Of a DNA stretch of 49,085 nt, positions 42,064 to 49,085 are shown piece by piece. The stretch comes from Candidatus Borkfalkia ceftriaxoniphila. Its GTDB lineage: Bacteria > Bacillota > Clostridia > Christensenellales > Borkfalkiaceae. How positions within the stretch are numbered: position 1 is the stretch's first letter; every line of letters begins with the position of its first letter. The stretch is from positions 1-49,085 of the forward strand of contig NZ_SDOZ01000003.1 in the NCBI RefSeq assembly GCF_004134775.1, read 5' to 3'. Under the pieces are notes generated by a model, which was given only the letters and a program-made list of their open reading frames with translations, made no database searches and was not told the DNA's origin. A program made the translations under genes and the position numbers.

Positions 42064-42669
42064 GTGGAACTACAATCTCTCGCAAATATAATTCAAGGTA
42101 ACATTCCGACACGAATAGAAGTTACAACAGGTCAATCCATTGAAACGATTACAATGCAAGAACTTAACTACATTGTTAACGTTTCAGACGATTTGCCTAT
42201 CGCAAAATATATAACCGTTCAAGGCGATAAAATCGGGACGTATTCTTTAACAAAAGAATACGACGTAGTTGTCGGATTGAGTTCGGGCAAAGCAATCGTG
42301 ATTGAAAGAAATCGTGCTGACAAACTCATTCTTTCAAATCTTGCTATTATACGAATAAATGATATGTCGGAAGTTGATCCCTACTATTTATGTTGGTTTA
42401 TCAACAATAATACAGCGGCACTTAAACAATTAAAAAAGTTAAAACAAGCCACAACCGCCGTATCTATTATTCCGTTAAGTATGCTGAAAAGTTTTGAAGT
42501 AACGCTACTACCTATCGAAACGCAACGAACAATCGGTAAGATAAGCGAACTGAAACGGCAGCGGGATAGACTGACACATTCAATAGAAACGAAAAAAACG
42601 GACATTTTAACACAACAGTTAATGAAAATATTTGAAAAGGAGTTGCAAAATGGCGATAAGCGAGTATGA
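42064..42669 (+). CDS. Half-size type I specificity (HsdS-like) protein, single TRD
   Basis: The protein has 201 residues from the GTG at 42064, which lies 11 bp after AAAAAAGG; the GTG at 42055 is too close. One target-recognition-like domain (about 1-150; PIAKYITVQGDKIGTYSLTK, SNLAIIRINDMSEVDPYYLC) is followed by one conserved helix (LPIETQRTIGKISELKRQRD and RLTHSIETKKTDILTQQLM) of the kind that spaces the two TRDs in HsdS. A full HsdS is about 400 residues, so this is half an S subunit. It is the first gene of the operon and overlaps hsdR by 20 bp. It could dimerise to read a palindromic site, or modulate the system. Confidence 0.8.
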   Translation: MELQSLANIIQGNIPTRIEVTTGQSIETITMQELNYIVNVSDDLPIAKYITVQGDKIGTYSLTKEYDVVVGLSSGKAIVIERNRADKLILSNLAIIRINDMSEVDPYYLCWFINNNTAALKQLKKLKQATTAVSIIPLSMLKSFEVTLLPIETQRTIGKISELKRQRDRLTHSIETKKTDILTQQLMKIFEKELQNGDKRV

Positions 42670-45589
42670 AGTTGAAAATCTCTTTATTGAAAGATTAGGG
42701 ACTATCGGTTACAAATATGTCGAATTAAAGAACTACACCGAAGTTATGCTGAACTTCAAGACACAACTTGAAGAGTTCAATAAAGAAGAAATCATCAAGG
42801 GCAAAGGCGTTGCAGAACTGTCGATTGCTGAATTTGACAGACTTCGCACACAAATTGAAAACAAAACCGTTTACGAGTCGGCAAAAATTTTGCGCGATAA
42901 GCAGGTTTTGGAATTAGACAACGGCAAGCGTATCTATATTGAGTTTTTGTCGAAAGACATAGACCGCAATATTTATCAGGTTACGCACCAAGTAACGATG
43001 GATAAAGACCATATGAATGAAGTCGTTTATAAAAATCGTTACGACGTTACGGTTCTCATTAACGGTTTACCGCTTGTTCAGATTGAATTGAAACGCCCCG
43101 GTGTTGAAATCAACGAAGCAATCAATCAGATAAACCGCTATCGTAGGTATTCGTTCAGAGGGCTGTTCCATTTCATTCAATGTTTCGTCGTTTCAAACTC
43201 TATTCAGACGAAATATTTTGCTAATGAAAACGAAACGAATGCGGACGGTACATACAAAGCCATACTGAAAAGTCTTGCTTTCTTCTGGACGGACGCAAAT
43301 AACGAGCGTATCAATCAACTCAACGAGTTCACGGACGATTTCTTCACGAAATTCAATATAACTGCTTTATTGACGGACTATACCGTGTTACAAGACACGA
43401 TGAAAAACATTATCGTAATGCGTCCGTATCAGATTTACGCAACAAAAGCAGTTTTACGTCGTGTGTTGGAAGAAAACCGAAACGGCTATGTTTGGCATAC
43501 AACCGGTTCAGGTAAAACACTTACTTCTTTCAAGTGCGCGTCCCTTCTCCGTGATAACGGCAGAATTGATAAAGTTTTCTTTTTGGTTGACCGCAAAGAC
43601 TTGGACGACCAGACCGTTGACGAATACAACTCATTTGAAGAAGATTGCGTCGATAACACCGATTCAACCGCGGAACTCATTAAGCGTTTGAAAAACAGCG
43701 GCGAAAAAATGCTTGTTACGACCATTCAGAAACTCGCTTGCGCACTTCGTAACGAGAAATATAAGGCTATTATGGAAACGTACAAGACGAAAAAATGTGT
43801 GTTTGTTATCGACGAATGTCATAGAAGTCAGTTCGGTAAAATGCACGGTGATATTCGCAGAAATTTCCAGAACGCTAACTTTATCGGCTTTACGGGAACA
43901 CCTATTTTTGAAGAAAACAAAGGAGCAACAGGTCAGACAACGGCAGATATATTTAACGCCGGCAATATGGACGCTTGTTTGCATAAGTATCTTATCAAGG
44001 AAGCCATCGCAGACGGCAACGTTTTGAAATTCTCTGTCGAATATCAAAACACATTCAACATTGTTACGACAAACGCAGCCGATATGACGGTAAGGCGTAT
44101 CGTTCACGAGCAAAGCAATAATCCGAATTTCAATCTCGAAGAATACTGCAAGCGTAACAATATTGATATTTCAAACATTTATAGCGACCAGCAACGTATC
44201 GAACTCGTTACAAATAACATTTTGGAACATTACGAAAAGCATACGAAAATCGGTACGGACACCTATACGTCGCTCTTTGCAATTCAGTCAGTACCGCTTC
44301 TTCAAAAGTATTACACTGCTTTCAAGAAGTTGAACAAAAAAGGCTTGAAGATTGCGGCAATATTTACTTATGCGGCAAACGAAGATATGGACGAAGGCGC
44401 AGACACACCGCAATCGAGAGAGTTTTTGGAACAATGTATCAAGGACTACAACGAAATGTTCTCTGACGGTAAAGAAAAACTGTCTTTCGGTCTTGATACG
44501 TTCGACGCTTACCGCAAGGATATTGCGAAACGTTTGAAACAAAAAGAAGTTCCGCAGATTGATATTTTGCTTGTTGTAAATATGTTCTTAACGGGATTTG
44601 ACTCAAAGCCGCTTAACACGTTATATTTGGATAAGCCTTTATTCTGGCATTCTCTCGTTCAGGCATACAGCCGCACGAACCGTATTTACAAAGAAACAAA
44701 GCAGTACGGGCAAATAATCACATTCCGTAATATCAAAGACGAACAGGACAAAGCCCTTAAACTGTTTTCGGGCGATGGCAATCCGAACGCATATTTGCTT
44801 GAAAATTACGATTATTACGTTGCCGAATATGCCGACAGAGTTGCAGTCTTGCGTAACATTGCACCGTCTTACGATATTGCGGGCAGATTGCAATCCGAAG
44901 ACGACCAAAGAAAGTTTATCGTTGCTTTCCGTTTGGTTGCGCAAACGCTTTCTACGTTAAAAACATTCTCAAAATTCGAGTGGAACGACCTTGTAAACGT
45001 CCTGGACGAAGACGAGTTCTTGGGATATAAATCGTGGTATCTCTACTACTACGATTTAGCAAAGAAAGATAGAGAGAAAAACGTCAAAACAACGCTTGTC
45101 GATATCGACTTCAATATCGAACTTATCCGCACGGATAAAATCAACGTCGTTTACATTCTCAACCTGTTAAAAGACGTAATCAAGAAAGACGAAAACGAGA
45201 AAAAACGCTCTATTGACTTGATTTTGCGAGAAATCGAACGTTCAGACAACGAGAGATTGAGAGCAAAACAGGAAATGTTAAAGCGTTTCGTTACGGAAAA
45301 GTTTTTCAGTCTTTCGCCGGACGAAGATATCGTAAAAGCATATGAAGAATTTGAAGTTCAACAGCAGAATATGGATATCGAAATGTTTGCAGAAGAAACA
45401 GGCATTGACGTCGATACCATCAAGTCATTTATGTCGGAATATCAGTTCAAGCACGTTATCAGTCTTGAAGATATCCGAAAGAGATTAAGTCAAAAAGGAT
45501 ACGGACTACTTAAAACAATCAAATTGTCGTCCGAAATAGAAGAATTTGTTAAAGAACAATACGAAAAATTCAGAGCCGAAGGAGTATAA
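42650..45589 (+). CDS. hsdR: Type I restriction enzyme R subunit
   Basis: The protein has 979 residues. ATG 42650 follows AAAGGAG; the in-frame TTG at 42632 is rejected. The N-terminal nuclease domain has Asp132 and Glu146-x-Lys148 (RYDVTVLI and QIELKRPG). Helicase motifs follow: Walker A TTGSGKTL (about 283-290), DECH at 388-391 and FIGFTGTPIF. The central DNA-translocase part (LLVVNMFLTGFDSKPLNTLY, VQAYSRTNRI) is complete, and the C-terminus is helical for binding the M2S1 core. It should translocate and cut DNA that lacks the system's methylation. It is flanked by the half-S gene and hsdM. Confidence 0.96.
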   Translation: MAISEYEVENLFIERLGTIGYKYVELKNYTEVMLNFKTQLEEFNKEEIIKGKGVAELSIAEFDRLRTQIENKTVYESAKILRDKQVLELDNGKRIYIEFLSKDIDRNIYQVTHQVTMDKDHMNEVVYKNRYDVTVLINGLPLVQIELKRPGVEINEAINQINRYRRYSFRGLFHFIQCFVVSNSIQTKYFANENETNADGTYKAILKSLAFFWTDANNERINQLNEFTDDFFTKFNITALLTDYTVLQDTMKNIIVMRPYQIYATKAVLRRVLEENRNGYVWHTTGSGKTLTSFKCASLLRDNGRIDKVFFLVDRKDLDDQTVDEYNSFEEDCVDNTDSTAELIKRLKNSGEKMLVTTIQKLACALRNEKYKAIMETYKTKKCVFVIDECHRSQFGKMHGDIRRNFQNANFIGFTGTPIFEENKGATGQTTADIFNAGNMDACLHKYLIKEAIADGNVLKFSVEYQNTFNIVTTNAADMTVRRIVHEQSNNPNFNLEEYCKRNNIDISNIYSDQQRIELVTNNILEHYEKHTKIGTDTYTSLFAIQSVPLLQKYYTAFKKLNKKGLKIAAIFTYAANEDMDEGADTPQSREFLEQCIKDYNEMFSDGKEKLSFGLDTFDAYRKDIAKRLKQKEVPQIDILLVVNMFLTGFDSKPLNTLYLDKPLFWHSLVQAYSRTNRIYKETKQYGQIITFRNIKDEQDKALKLFSGDGNPNAYLLENYDYYVAEYADRVAVLRNIAPSYDIAGRLQSEDDQRKFIVAFRLVAQTLSTLKTFSKFEWNDLVNVLDEDEFLGYKSWYLYYYDLAKKDREKNVKTTLVDIDFNIELIRTDKINVVYILNLLKDVIKKDENEKKRSIDLILREIERSDNERLRAKQEMLKRFVTEKFFSLSPDEDIVKAYEEFEVQQQNMDIEMFAEETGIDVDTIKSFMSEYQFKHVISLEDIRKRLSQKGYGLLKTIKLSSEIEEFVKEQYEKFRAEGV

Positions 45590-45593
45590 AATT

Positions 45594-47198
45594 ATGGCAA
45601 CAGATATCCAACTTCATAAACAACAAGCACAGGAACTTTCTAATAAACTTTGGGCTATCGCAAACGATTTGCGTGGCACTATGGACGCGAGCAAATTTAA
45701 GGACTATATTCTCGGCATCATCTTCTACCGTTTCCTTTCCGAAAAGACGGAAAAGTATATGGAAGAAATACTTAAAAACGACGGTATGACTTATGCCGAC
45801 GCTCTCGCGTCCAACAATGAAGAATTGCTTGCCGCTCTCGACAAGTATTCTCTTGACAGTCTTGGTTATATCATTCGCCCCGAATATAGTTTCGGCTATA
45901 TCGTCAATATGATTGCGGGTAAATACGACGGCAAAGTATTTTCGGTTGACTATCTCGAAAAAGCCATCGCGTCTATTCAGCAATCTACTCTCGGTCAGAA
46001 ATCGGAAGCCGCATTTGACGGTATTTTCGACGCAATGGATTTGAAAGATAAAGACTTGGGCAAAGAAGTTTCCGACCGCACAAAGCAAATTGCAAAGGTT
46101 ATAAACCGTGTAAACGATATTGAGTTTTCCTACGATGACGCTCAATTTGACGTTCTCGGAACGGCTTATATGATTTTGATTGGTCTTTTTGCCTCCGACA
46201 GCGGTAAAAAAGGCGGCGAATTCTTTACGCCGAGTGCTGTTTCCGAACTTTGCAGTAAACTTGCGACCGTCGGACTGAAATCCGTTAAAAGTGTTTGCGA
46301 TCCCACTTGCGGCTCGGCTTCTATGCTTTTGGAAGTTCGCAAAGCAGTTATCGCAAACGGTGGAACGGCAGAACACGCCGTAGGTCATTACTACGGACAA
46401 GAACTCAACGGAACAACTTACAACCTTGCTCGTATGAATATGTTAATGCACGACGTTCCGTATCAATACTTCAATCTTTTCAACGACAACACACTTGAAA
46501 AGGATAATTTCGGCACGACTAAATTTACCGTTCAGGTTGCAAATCCGCCCTACTCGGCAAAGTGGTCGGCAGCATCTTCATTCCTTGACGATCCACGTTT
46601 CAGCGGCGCAGGAAAACTTGCTCCGTCAAGCAAAGCGGACTTCGCTTTTGTTGAACATATGGTTTATCATATGGACGATGACGGACGTGTTGCGGTTCTT
46701 CTGCCGCATGGCGTTTTGTTCCGTGGCGGAAGTGAAGATACTATCCGCAGATATTTGATAAAGGATTTGAACGTTCTCGATGCCGTAATCGGTTTACCCG
46801 CAAACCTTTTCCACGGCACGGGTATTCCCGTATGCTGCCTTGTTTTGCGTAAATACCGTAACGGCAACGCCGGCAACATTTGCTTTATCGACGCAAGTAA
46901 GTATTTTACGCCGGGCAAAAATATGAACCAACTTTCTTCTGACGATATCGACCGTATCGTAAATGCCTACGTTGAGCGTAAAGATATAGATAAATTCTGC
47001 CACGTTGCGACTATGGAAGAAATCGAAAGTAACGATTATAACCTTAACATACCCCGTTACGTTGATACGTTTGAAGAGGAAGAAGAAATTGATATCAAAG
47101 CCGTTATGGCGGAAATAAAAGACCTTGAAAGCCAACGTGCAAGTCTTGACGCGGAGATTGACAAATACCTGAAAGAACTCGGAATTTTGGAGGACTAA
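45594..47198 (+). CDS. hsdM: Type I modification methyltransferase M subunit
   Basis: The protein has 534 residues, with ribosome site GAAGGAG. The N-terminal helical HsdM domain (ELSNKLWAIANDLRGTMDAS) precedes the N6-adenine methyltransferase domain. The S-adenosylmethionine motif is DPTCGSASM (236-244) and the catalytic motif NPPY is at 317-320; GGEFFTPSAVSELCSKLATV is also typical. The C-terminal coiled coil (MAEIKDLESQRASLDAEIDK) contacts HsdS. It begins 4 bp after hsdR and ends 2 bp before hsdS. Confidence 0.97.
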   Translation: MATDIQLHKQQAQELSNKLWAIANDLRGTMDASKFKDYILGIIFYRFLSEKTEKYMEEILKNDGMTYADALASNNEELLAALDKYSLDSLGYIIRPEYSFGYIVNMIAGKYDGKVFSVDYLEKAIASIQQSTLGQKSEAAFDGIFDAMDLKDKDLGKEVSDRTKQIAKVINRVNDIEFSYDDAQFDVLGTAYMILIGLFASDSGKKGGEFFTPSAVSELCSKLATVGLKSVKSVCDPTCGSASMLLEVRKAVIANGGTAEHAVGHYYGQELNGTTYNLARMNMLMHDVPYQYFNLFNDNTLEKDNFGTTKFTVQVANPPYSAKWSAASSFLDDPRFSGAGKLAPSSKADFAFVEHMVYHMDDDGRVAVLLPHGVLFRGGSEDTIRRYLIKDLNVLDAVIGLPANLFHGTGIPVCCLVLRKYRNGNAGNICFIDASKYFTPGKNMNQLSSDDIDRIVNAYVERKDIDKFCHVATMEEIESNDYNLNIPRYVDTFEEEEEIDIKAVMAEIKDLESQRASLDAEIDKYLKELGILED

Positions 47199-47200
47199 TT

Positions 47201-48403
47201 ATGTCGAAAAGCAACGAAACAACCCCTAATGTTCCAACTTTGAGATTTCCTAATTACAGTGGCGAATGGCAAGTTTCGTCTATGGGCAAGGTCTGCACTT
47301 TCCGTAAAGGATACGGCATTTCAAAGGAAAATTTGTCAAGTGACGGAACTCCGTGCATTCTATATGGAGAACTTTATACGACGTATAAAACCGCAATCGC
47401 AAAAAGAATAAAAAGCAAAACGAGTTTAGATCCAACTACGTTATTTCACAGCAAAAAGAACGATGTAATTATTCCTTGTTCCGGTGAAACAGCCGAAGAT
47501 ATTGCGACGTCAGTCTGCATTCCTTACGACGATATTTTACTGGGTGGCGATTTAACCGTTATTCGCAGCGATTTAGACGGTGCATTTTTGAGCAATCAAA
47601 TAAATTCGGTCAGAAAATATGATATTGCACGAATAGCACAAGGAAAATCAATAGTCCATTTGCAAGCAGATGAACTGAAAAAGATTTTTATTGCATACCC
47701 AACCATCGAGGAGCAACAAAAAATATCGGGGTTCATTGATAAAATTGACGAGCGCATAGAAGTCCAAAACAAAATCATTAGCAAGTATGAAACCCTAATT
47801 AAAGGAATTATAGATTGTTTACTCAATAAAAAAGAAGACAATTATTATACGTTTAAGGATTTATATCTGAAAGCAGGTGAAGGCGGAACGCCTACGACAG
47901 ATAATGATAGTTACTACGAAAATGGAACAATACCATTTATCAAAATAGATGACTTATCTCAAAAATATATAAAAAGAAATTCAGATTACATAACGTATTT
48001 GGGACTAGAAAAATCGGCGGCTTGGCTTATTCCGTCTAACTCTGTGATTTTTTCTAATGGCGCTACAATCGGGCGAATTTCCATAAACACATATCCCATT
48101 GCGACAAAACAAGGCGTTTTAGGTATCGTCCCATCGCCTATTGTTATGACGGAATATCTCTATTACTATATGAAAACAACCTATTTTAGGGGGCAAGTTA
48201 GACGTATTACCGTCAAGGGGACTATGGATTGTGCATATTTGAAAGATTTGAACAGCATTATCTGTCATATTCCAGAGATAAATCATCAAGAAAAGAGAAT
48301 TGCTCTTTTAACTGTTTTAGATGAAAAAATCGCTTGTGAAAGGATGCTATTACAGAAATTAAAAGAGCAGAAAAAATATCTGCTCTCAAAAATGTTTATA
48401 TAA
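47201..48403 (+). CDS. hsdS: Type I specificity subunit HsdS (expressed copy)
   Basis: The protein has 400 residues. AGGAG lies about 6 bp before ATG. TRD1 covers about residues 15-150, the first conserved helical region about 150-205 (LKKIFIAYPTIEEQQKISGF and IDKIDERIEVQNKIISKYET), TRD2 about 210-345 and a second helical region to the end (RIALLTVLDEKIACERMLLQ). The DNA for the first helical region (47645-47806) recurs inverted at 48924-49085, so recombination there would exchange TRD2. The stop overlaps that of the converging hsdS copy by 8 bp within a palindrome ATGTTTATATAAACAT (48392-48407). TRD1 defines one half-site, TRD2 the other. Confidence 0.95.
   Translation: MSKSNETTPNVPTLRFPNYSGEWQVSSMGKVCTFRKGYGISKENLSSDGTPCILYGELYTTYKTAIAKRIKSKTSLDPTTLFHSKKNDVIIPCSGETAEDIATSVCIPYDDILLGGDLTVIRSDLDGAFLSNQINSVRKYDIARIAQGKSIVHLQADELKKIFIAYPTIEEQQKISGFIDKIDERIEVQNKIISKYETLIKGIIDCLLNKKEDNYYTFKDLYLKAGEGGTPTTDNDSYYENGTIPFIKIDDLSQKYIKRNSDYITYLGLEKSAAWLIPSNSVIFSNGATIGRISINTYPIATKQGVLGIVPSPIVMTEYLYYYMKTTYFRGQVRRITVKGTMDCAYLKDLNSIICHIPEINHQEKRIALLTVLDEKIACERMLLQKLKEQKKYLLSKMFI
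47645..47806 (+). repeat. Inverted repeat arm of the invertible hsdS region (left)
   Basis: These 162 bp are identical, base by base as far as I can read, to the reverse complement of 48924-49085. They encode GKSIVHLQADELKKIF to the end of the first helical region of HsdS. Divergence begins at 47807. The outer limit is unknown because the other arm reaches the window edge. Confidence 0.95.
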
Positions 48404-49085
48404 ACATTGACTGTAAGAGAAATGCTTTTTGCTTTTGCAAAGCCGAAAGCATTTCTTTTTCTATTTCAACCTTTTGTTCATAGGCATCAAGCACTTTTGC
48501 AATCCTTATTCTCAACGCTGAATTTGGATAATAAATTCGTTCACAAGAATAATCTTTGAAATATATATGCGGAATGCCAGAACCGACTTTATATTTATCA
48601 AAATCAATCGACAGCATTGCAAAATACAAATACCTTGCGTCATCGGCATTGTTAGGGATTAAAACAACAGACGTTCCAACAACAGAATATTTACCCTCGG
48701 CATATTGAATTTTCCCTGCTTTTGAACCGTCTTTCAATACCAAGATACCGTCTTCTTCAAATTGATATTTGTTAATGGTTGCTATTATTCCACTCGCACC
48801 AAAAACTTTATATTTGCCGTTATAATATGTTGCGACTTCATTTTCTTGCAATGTTGAAGTCTTACATTTTACTAAATCGAACAAACAAACCGATTTATCG
48901 TGTCTAAAGATTTTATCGCAAAGTCCTTTAATTAGGGTTTCATACTTGCTAATGATTTTGTTTTGGACTTCTATGCGCTCGTCAATTTTATCAATGAACC
49001 CCGATATTTTTTGTTGCTCCTCGATGGTTGGGTATGCAATAAAAATCTTTTTCAGTTCATCTGCTTGCAAATGGACTATTGATTT
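48396..49085 (-). CDS. hsdS: Inverted, silent hsdS copy with an alternative TRD2 (partial at right edge)
   Basis: The reverse strand is open from the right edge to the stop at 48396 (230 codons). Its first part equals the HsdS helical region (KSIVHLQADELKKIFIAYPT), then diverges into a different TRD (VCLFDLVKCKTSTLQENEVA, HIYFKDYSCERIYYPNSALR) and a C-terminal helix ending in LLQSMFI, much like SKMFI of the forward copy. No ribosome site or promoter is visible on this side. Inversion across the repeats would join this TRD2 to the expressed TRD1. Whether this copy has its own TRD1 lies beyond the window. Confidence 0.9.
   Translation of the reverse strand, partial: KSIVHLQADELKKIFIAYPTIEEQQKISGFIDKIDERIEVQNKIISKYETLIKGLCDKIFRHDKSVCLFDLVKCKTSTLQENEVATYYNGKYKVFGASGIIATINKYQFEEDGILVLKDGSKAGKIQYAEGKYSVVGTSVVLIPNNADDARYLYFAMLSIDFDKYKVGSGIPHIYFKDYSCERIYYPNSALRIRIAKVLDAYEQKVEIEKEMLSALQKQKAFLLQSMFI
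48924..49085 (-). repeat. Inverted repeat arm of the invertible hsdS region (right, truncated by window)
   Basis: This is the reverse complement of 47645-47806, identical over all 162 bp visible, and continuing past the right edge. The invertible segment between the arms is about 1.1 kb (47807-48923). Confidence 0.95.

Noticed and set aside
45840..45860. A fifth copy of the 19-bp repeat in hsdM (AGTATTCTCTTGACAGT)
   Set aside because: It matches only about 12 of 17 positions, a level expected by chance several times in a window of this length.
47645..49085. Inverted hsdS repeats as a CRISPR-like or transposon end structure
   Set aside because: Both arms are coding in the same frame of HsdS and no transposase or spacer pattern is present.

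Overview
The window reads as a chromosome segment of a low-to-mid GC Bacillota of the class Clostridia, probably an uncultured gut lineage. The evidence is the gene order miaB-mutS-mutL-miaA-ynbB, a DUF2953/GerW (YtfI/YtfJ) pair beside a D-Ala-D-Ala carboxypeptidase and an RluB-type pseudouridine synthase, DnaD-type primosome domains, strong Shine-Dalgarno sites and consensus sigma-A promoters. No rRNA, CRISPR array or complete transposon was seen.

Layout. (1) 1-2510: the end of an integrative element lodged at the 3' end of a tRNA-Leu(CAG) gene. It holds a tyrosine integrase, a Cro/CI-type repressor, a divergent operator/promoter region with three copies of a GAGCA-N5-TGCTC palindrome, and a leftward gene that leaves the window. 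(2) 2511-21953: almost 20 kb of leftward housekeeping genes: sbcD-sbcC, an unusual alpha/beta hydrolase, a DUF951 protein, lepB, degV, a small membrane protein, the ACT/DUF711 pair, pepF, dnaB helicase, tsaC, a low-MW phosphatase, rpiB, upp, an MTA/SAH-deaminase-like amidohydrolase, mscS, a small membrane protein, peptidase E and the tRNA. (3) 22079-28511: a DnaD-like protein that ends in a DnaC/DnaI-type zinc module, a leftward ZIP transporter operon, and a rightward ribbon-helix-helix protein plus clpB operon. (4) 28703-39469: two leftward operons, DUF2953-gerW-dacF-rluB and miaB-mutS-mutL-miaA-ynbB. (5) 39599-41821: a class A penicillin-binding protein. (6) 42001 to the right edge: an AT-richer type I restriction-modification island with its own consensus promoter, in the order half-S, hsdR, hsdM, hsdS, then a second, inverted and promoterless hsdS piece.

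Most notable points. The two S genes share an inverted repeat of at least 162 bp, identical throughout what is visible and cut by the window edge. This is the architecture of a phase-variable, invertible specificity locus, and the operon also begins with a single-TRD half-S protein. A 19-bp sequence close to TTATGTCAGACATAGTACT occurs four times, all in one orientation and all inside genes (mtaD, miaA, mutL, and antisense in the PBP gene). In the PBP gene it sits in a 150-bp patch of about 26% GC. I cannot assign this repeat to a known family. Also notable are the DnaD-DnaC(N) hybrid lacking an AAA+ domain, a hydrolase with lysine at the nucleophile position, and a short SbcC without a zinc hook.
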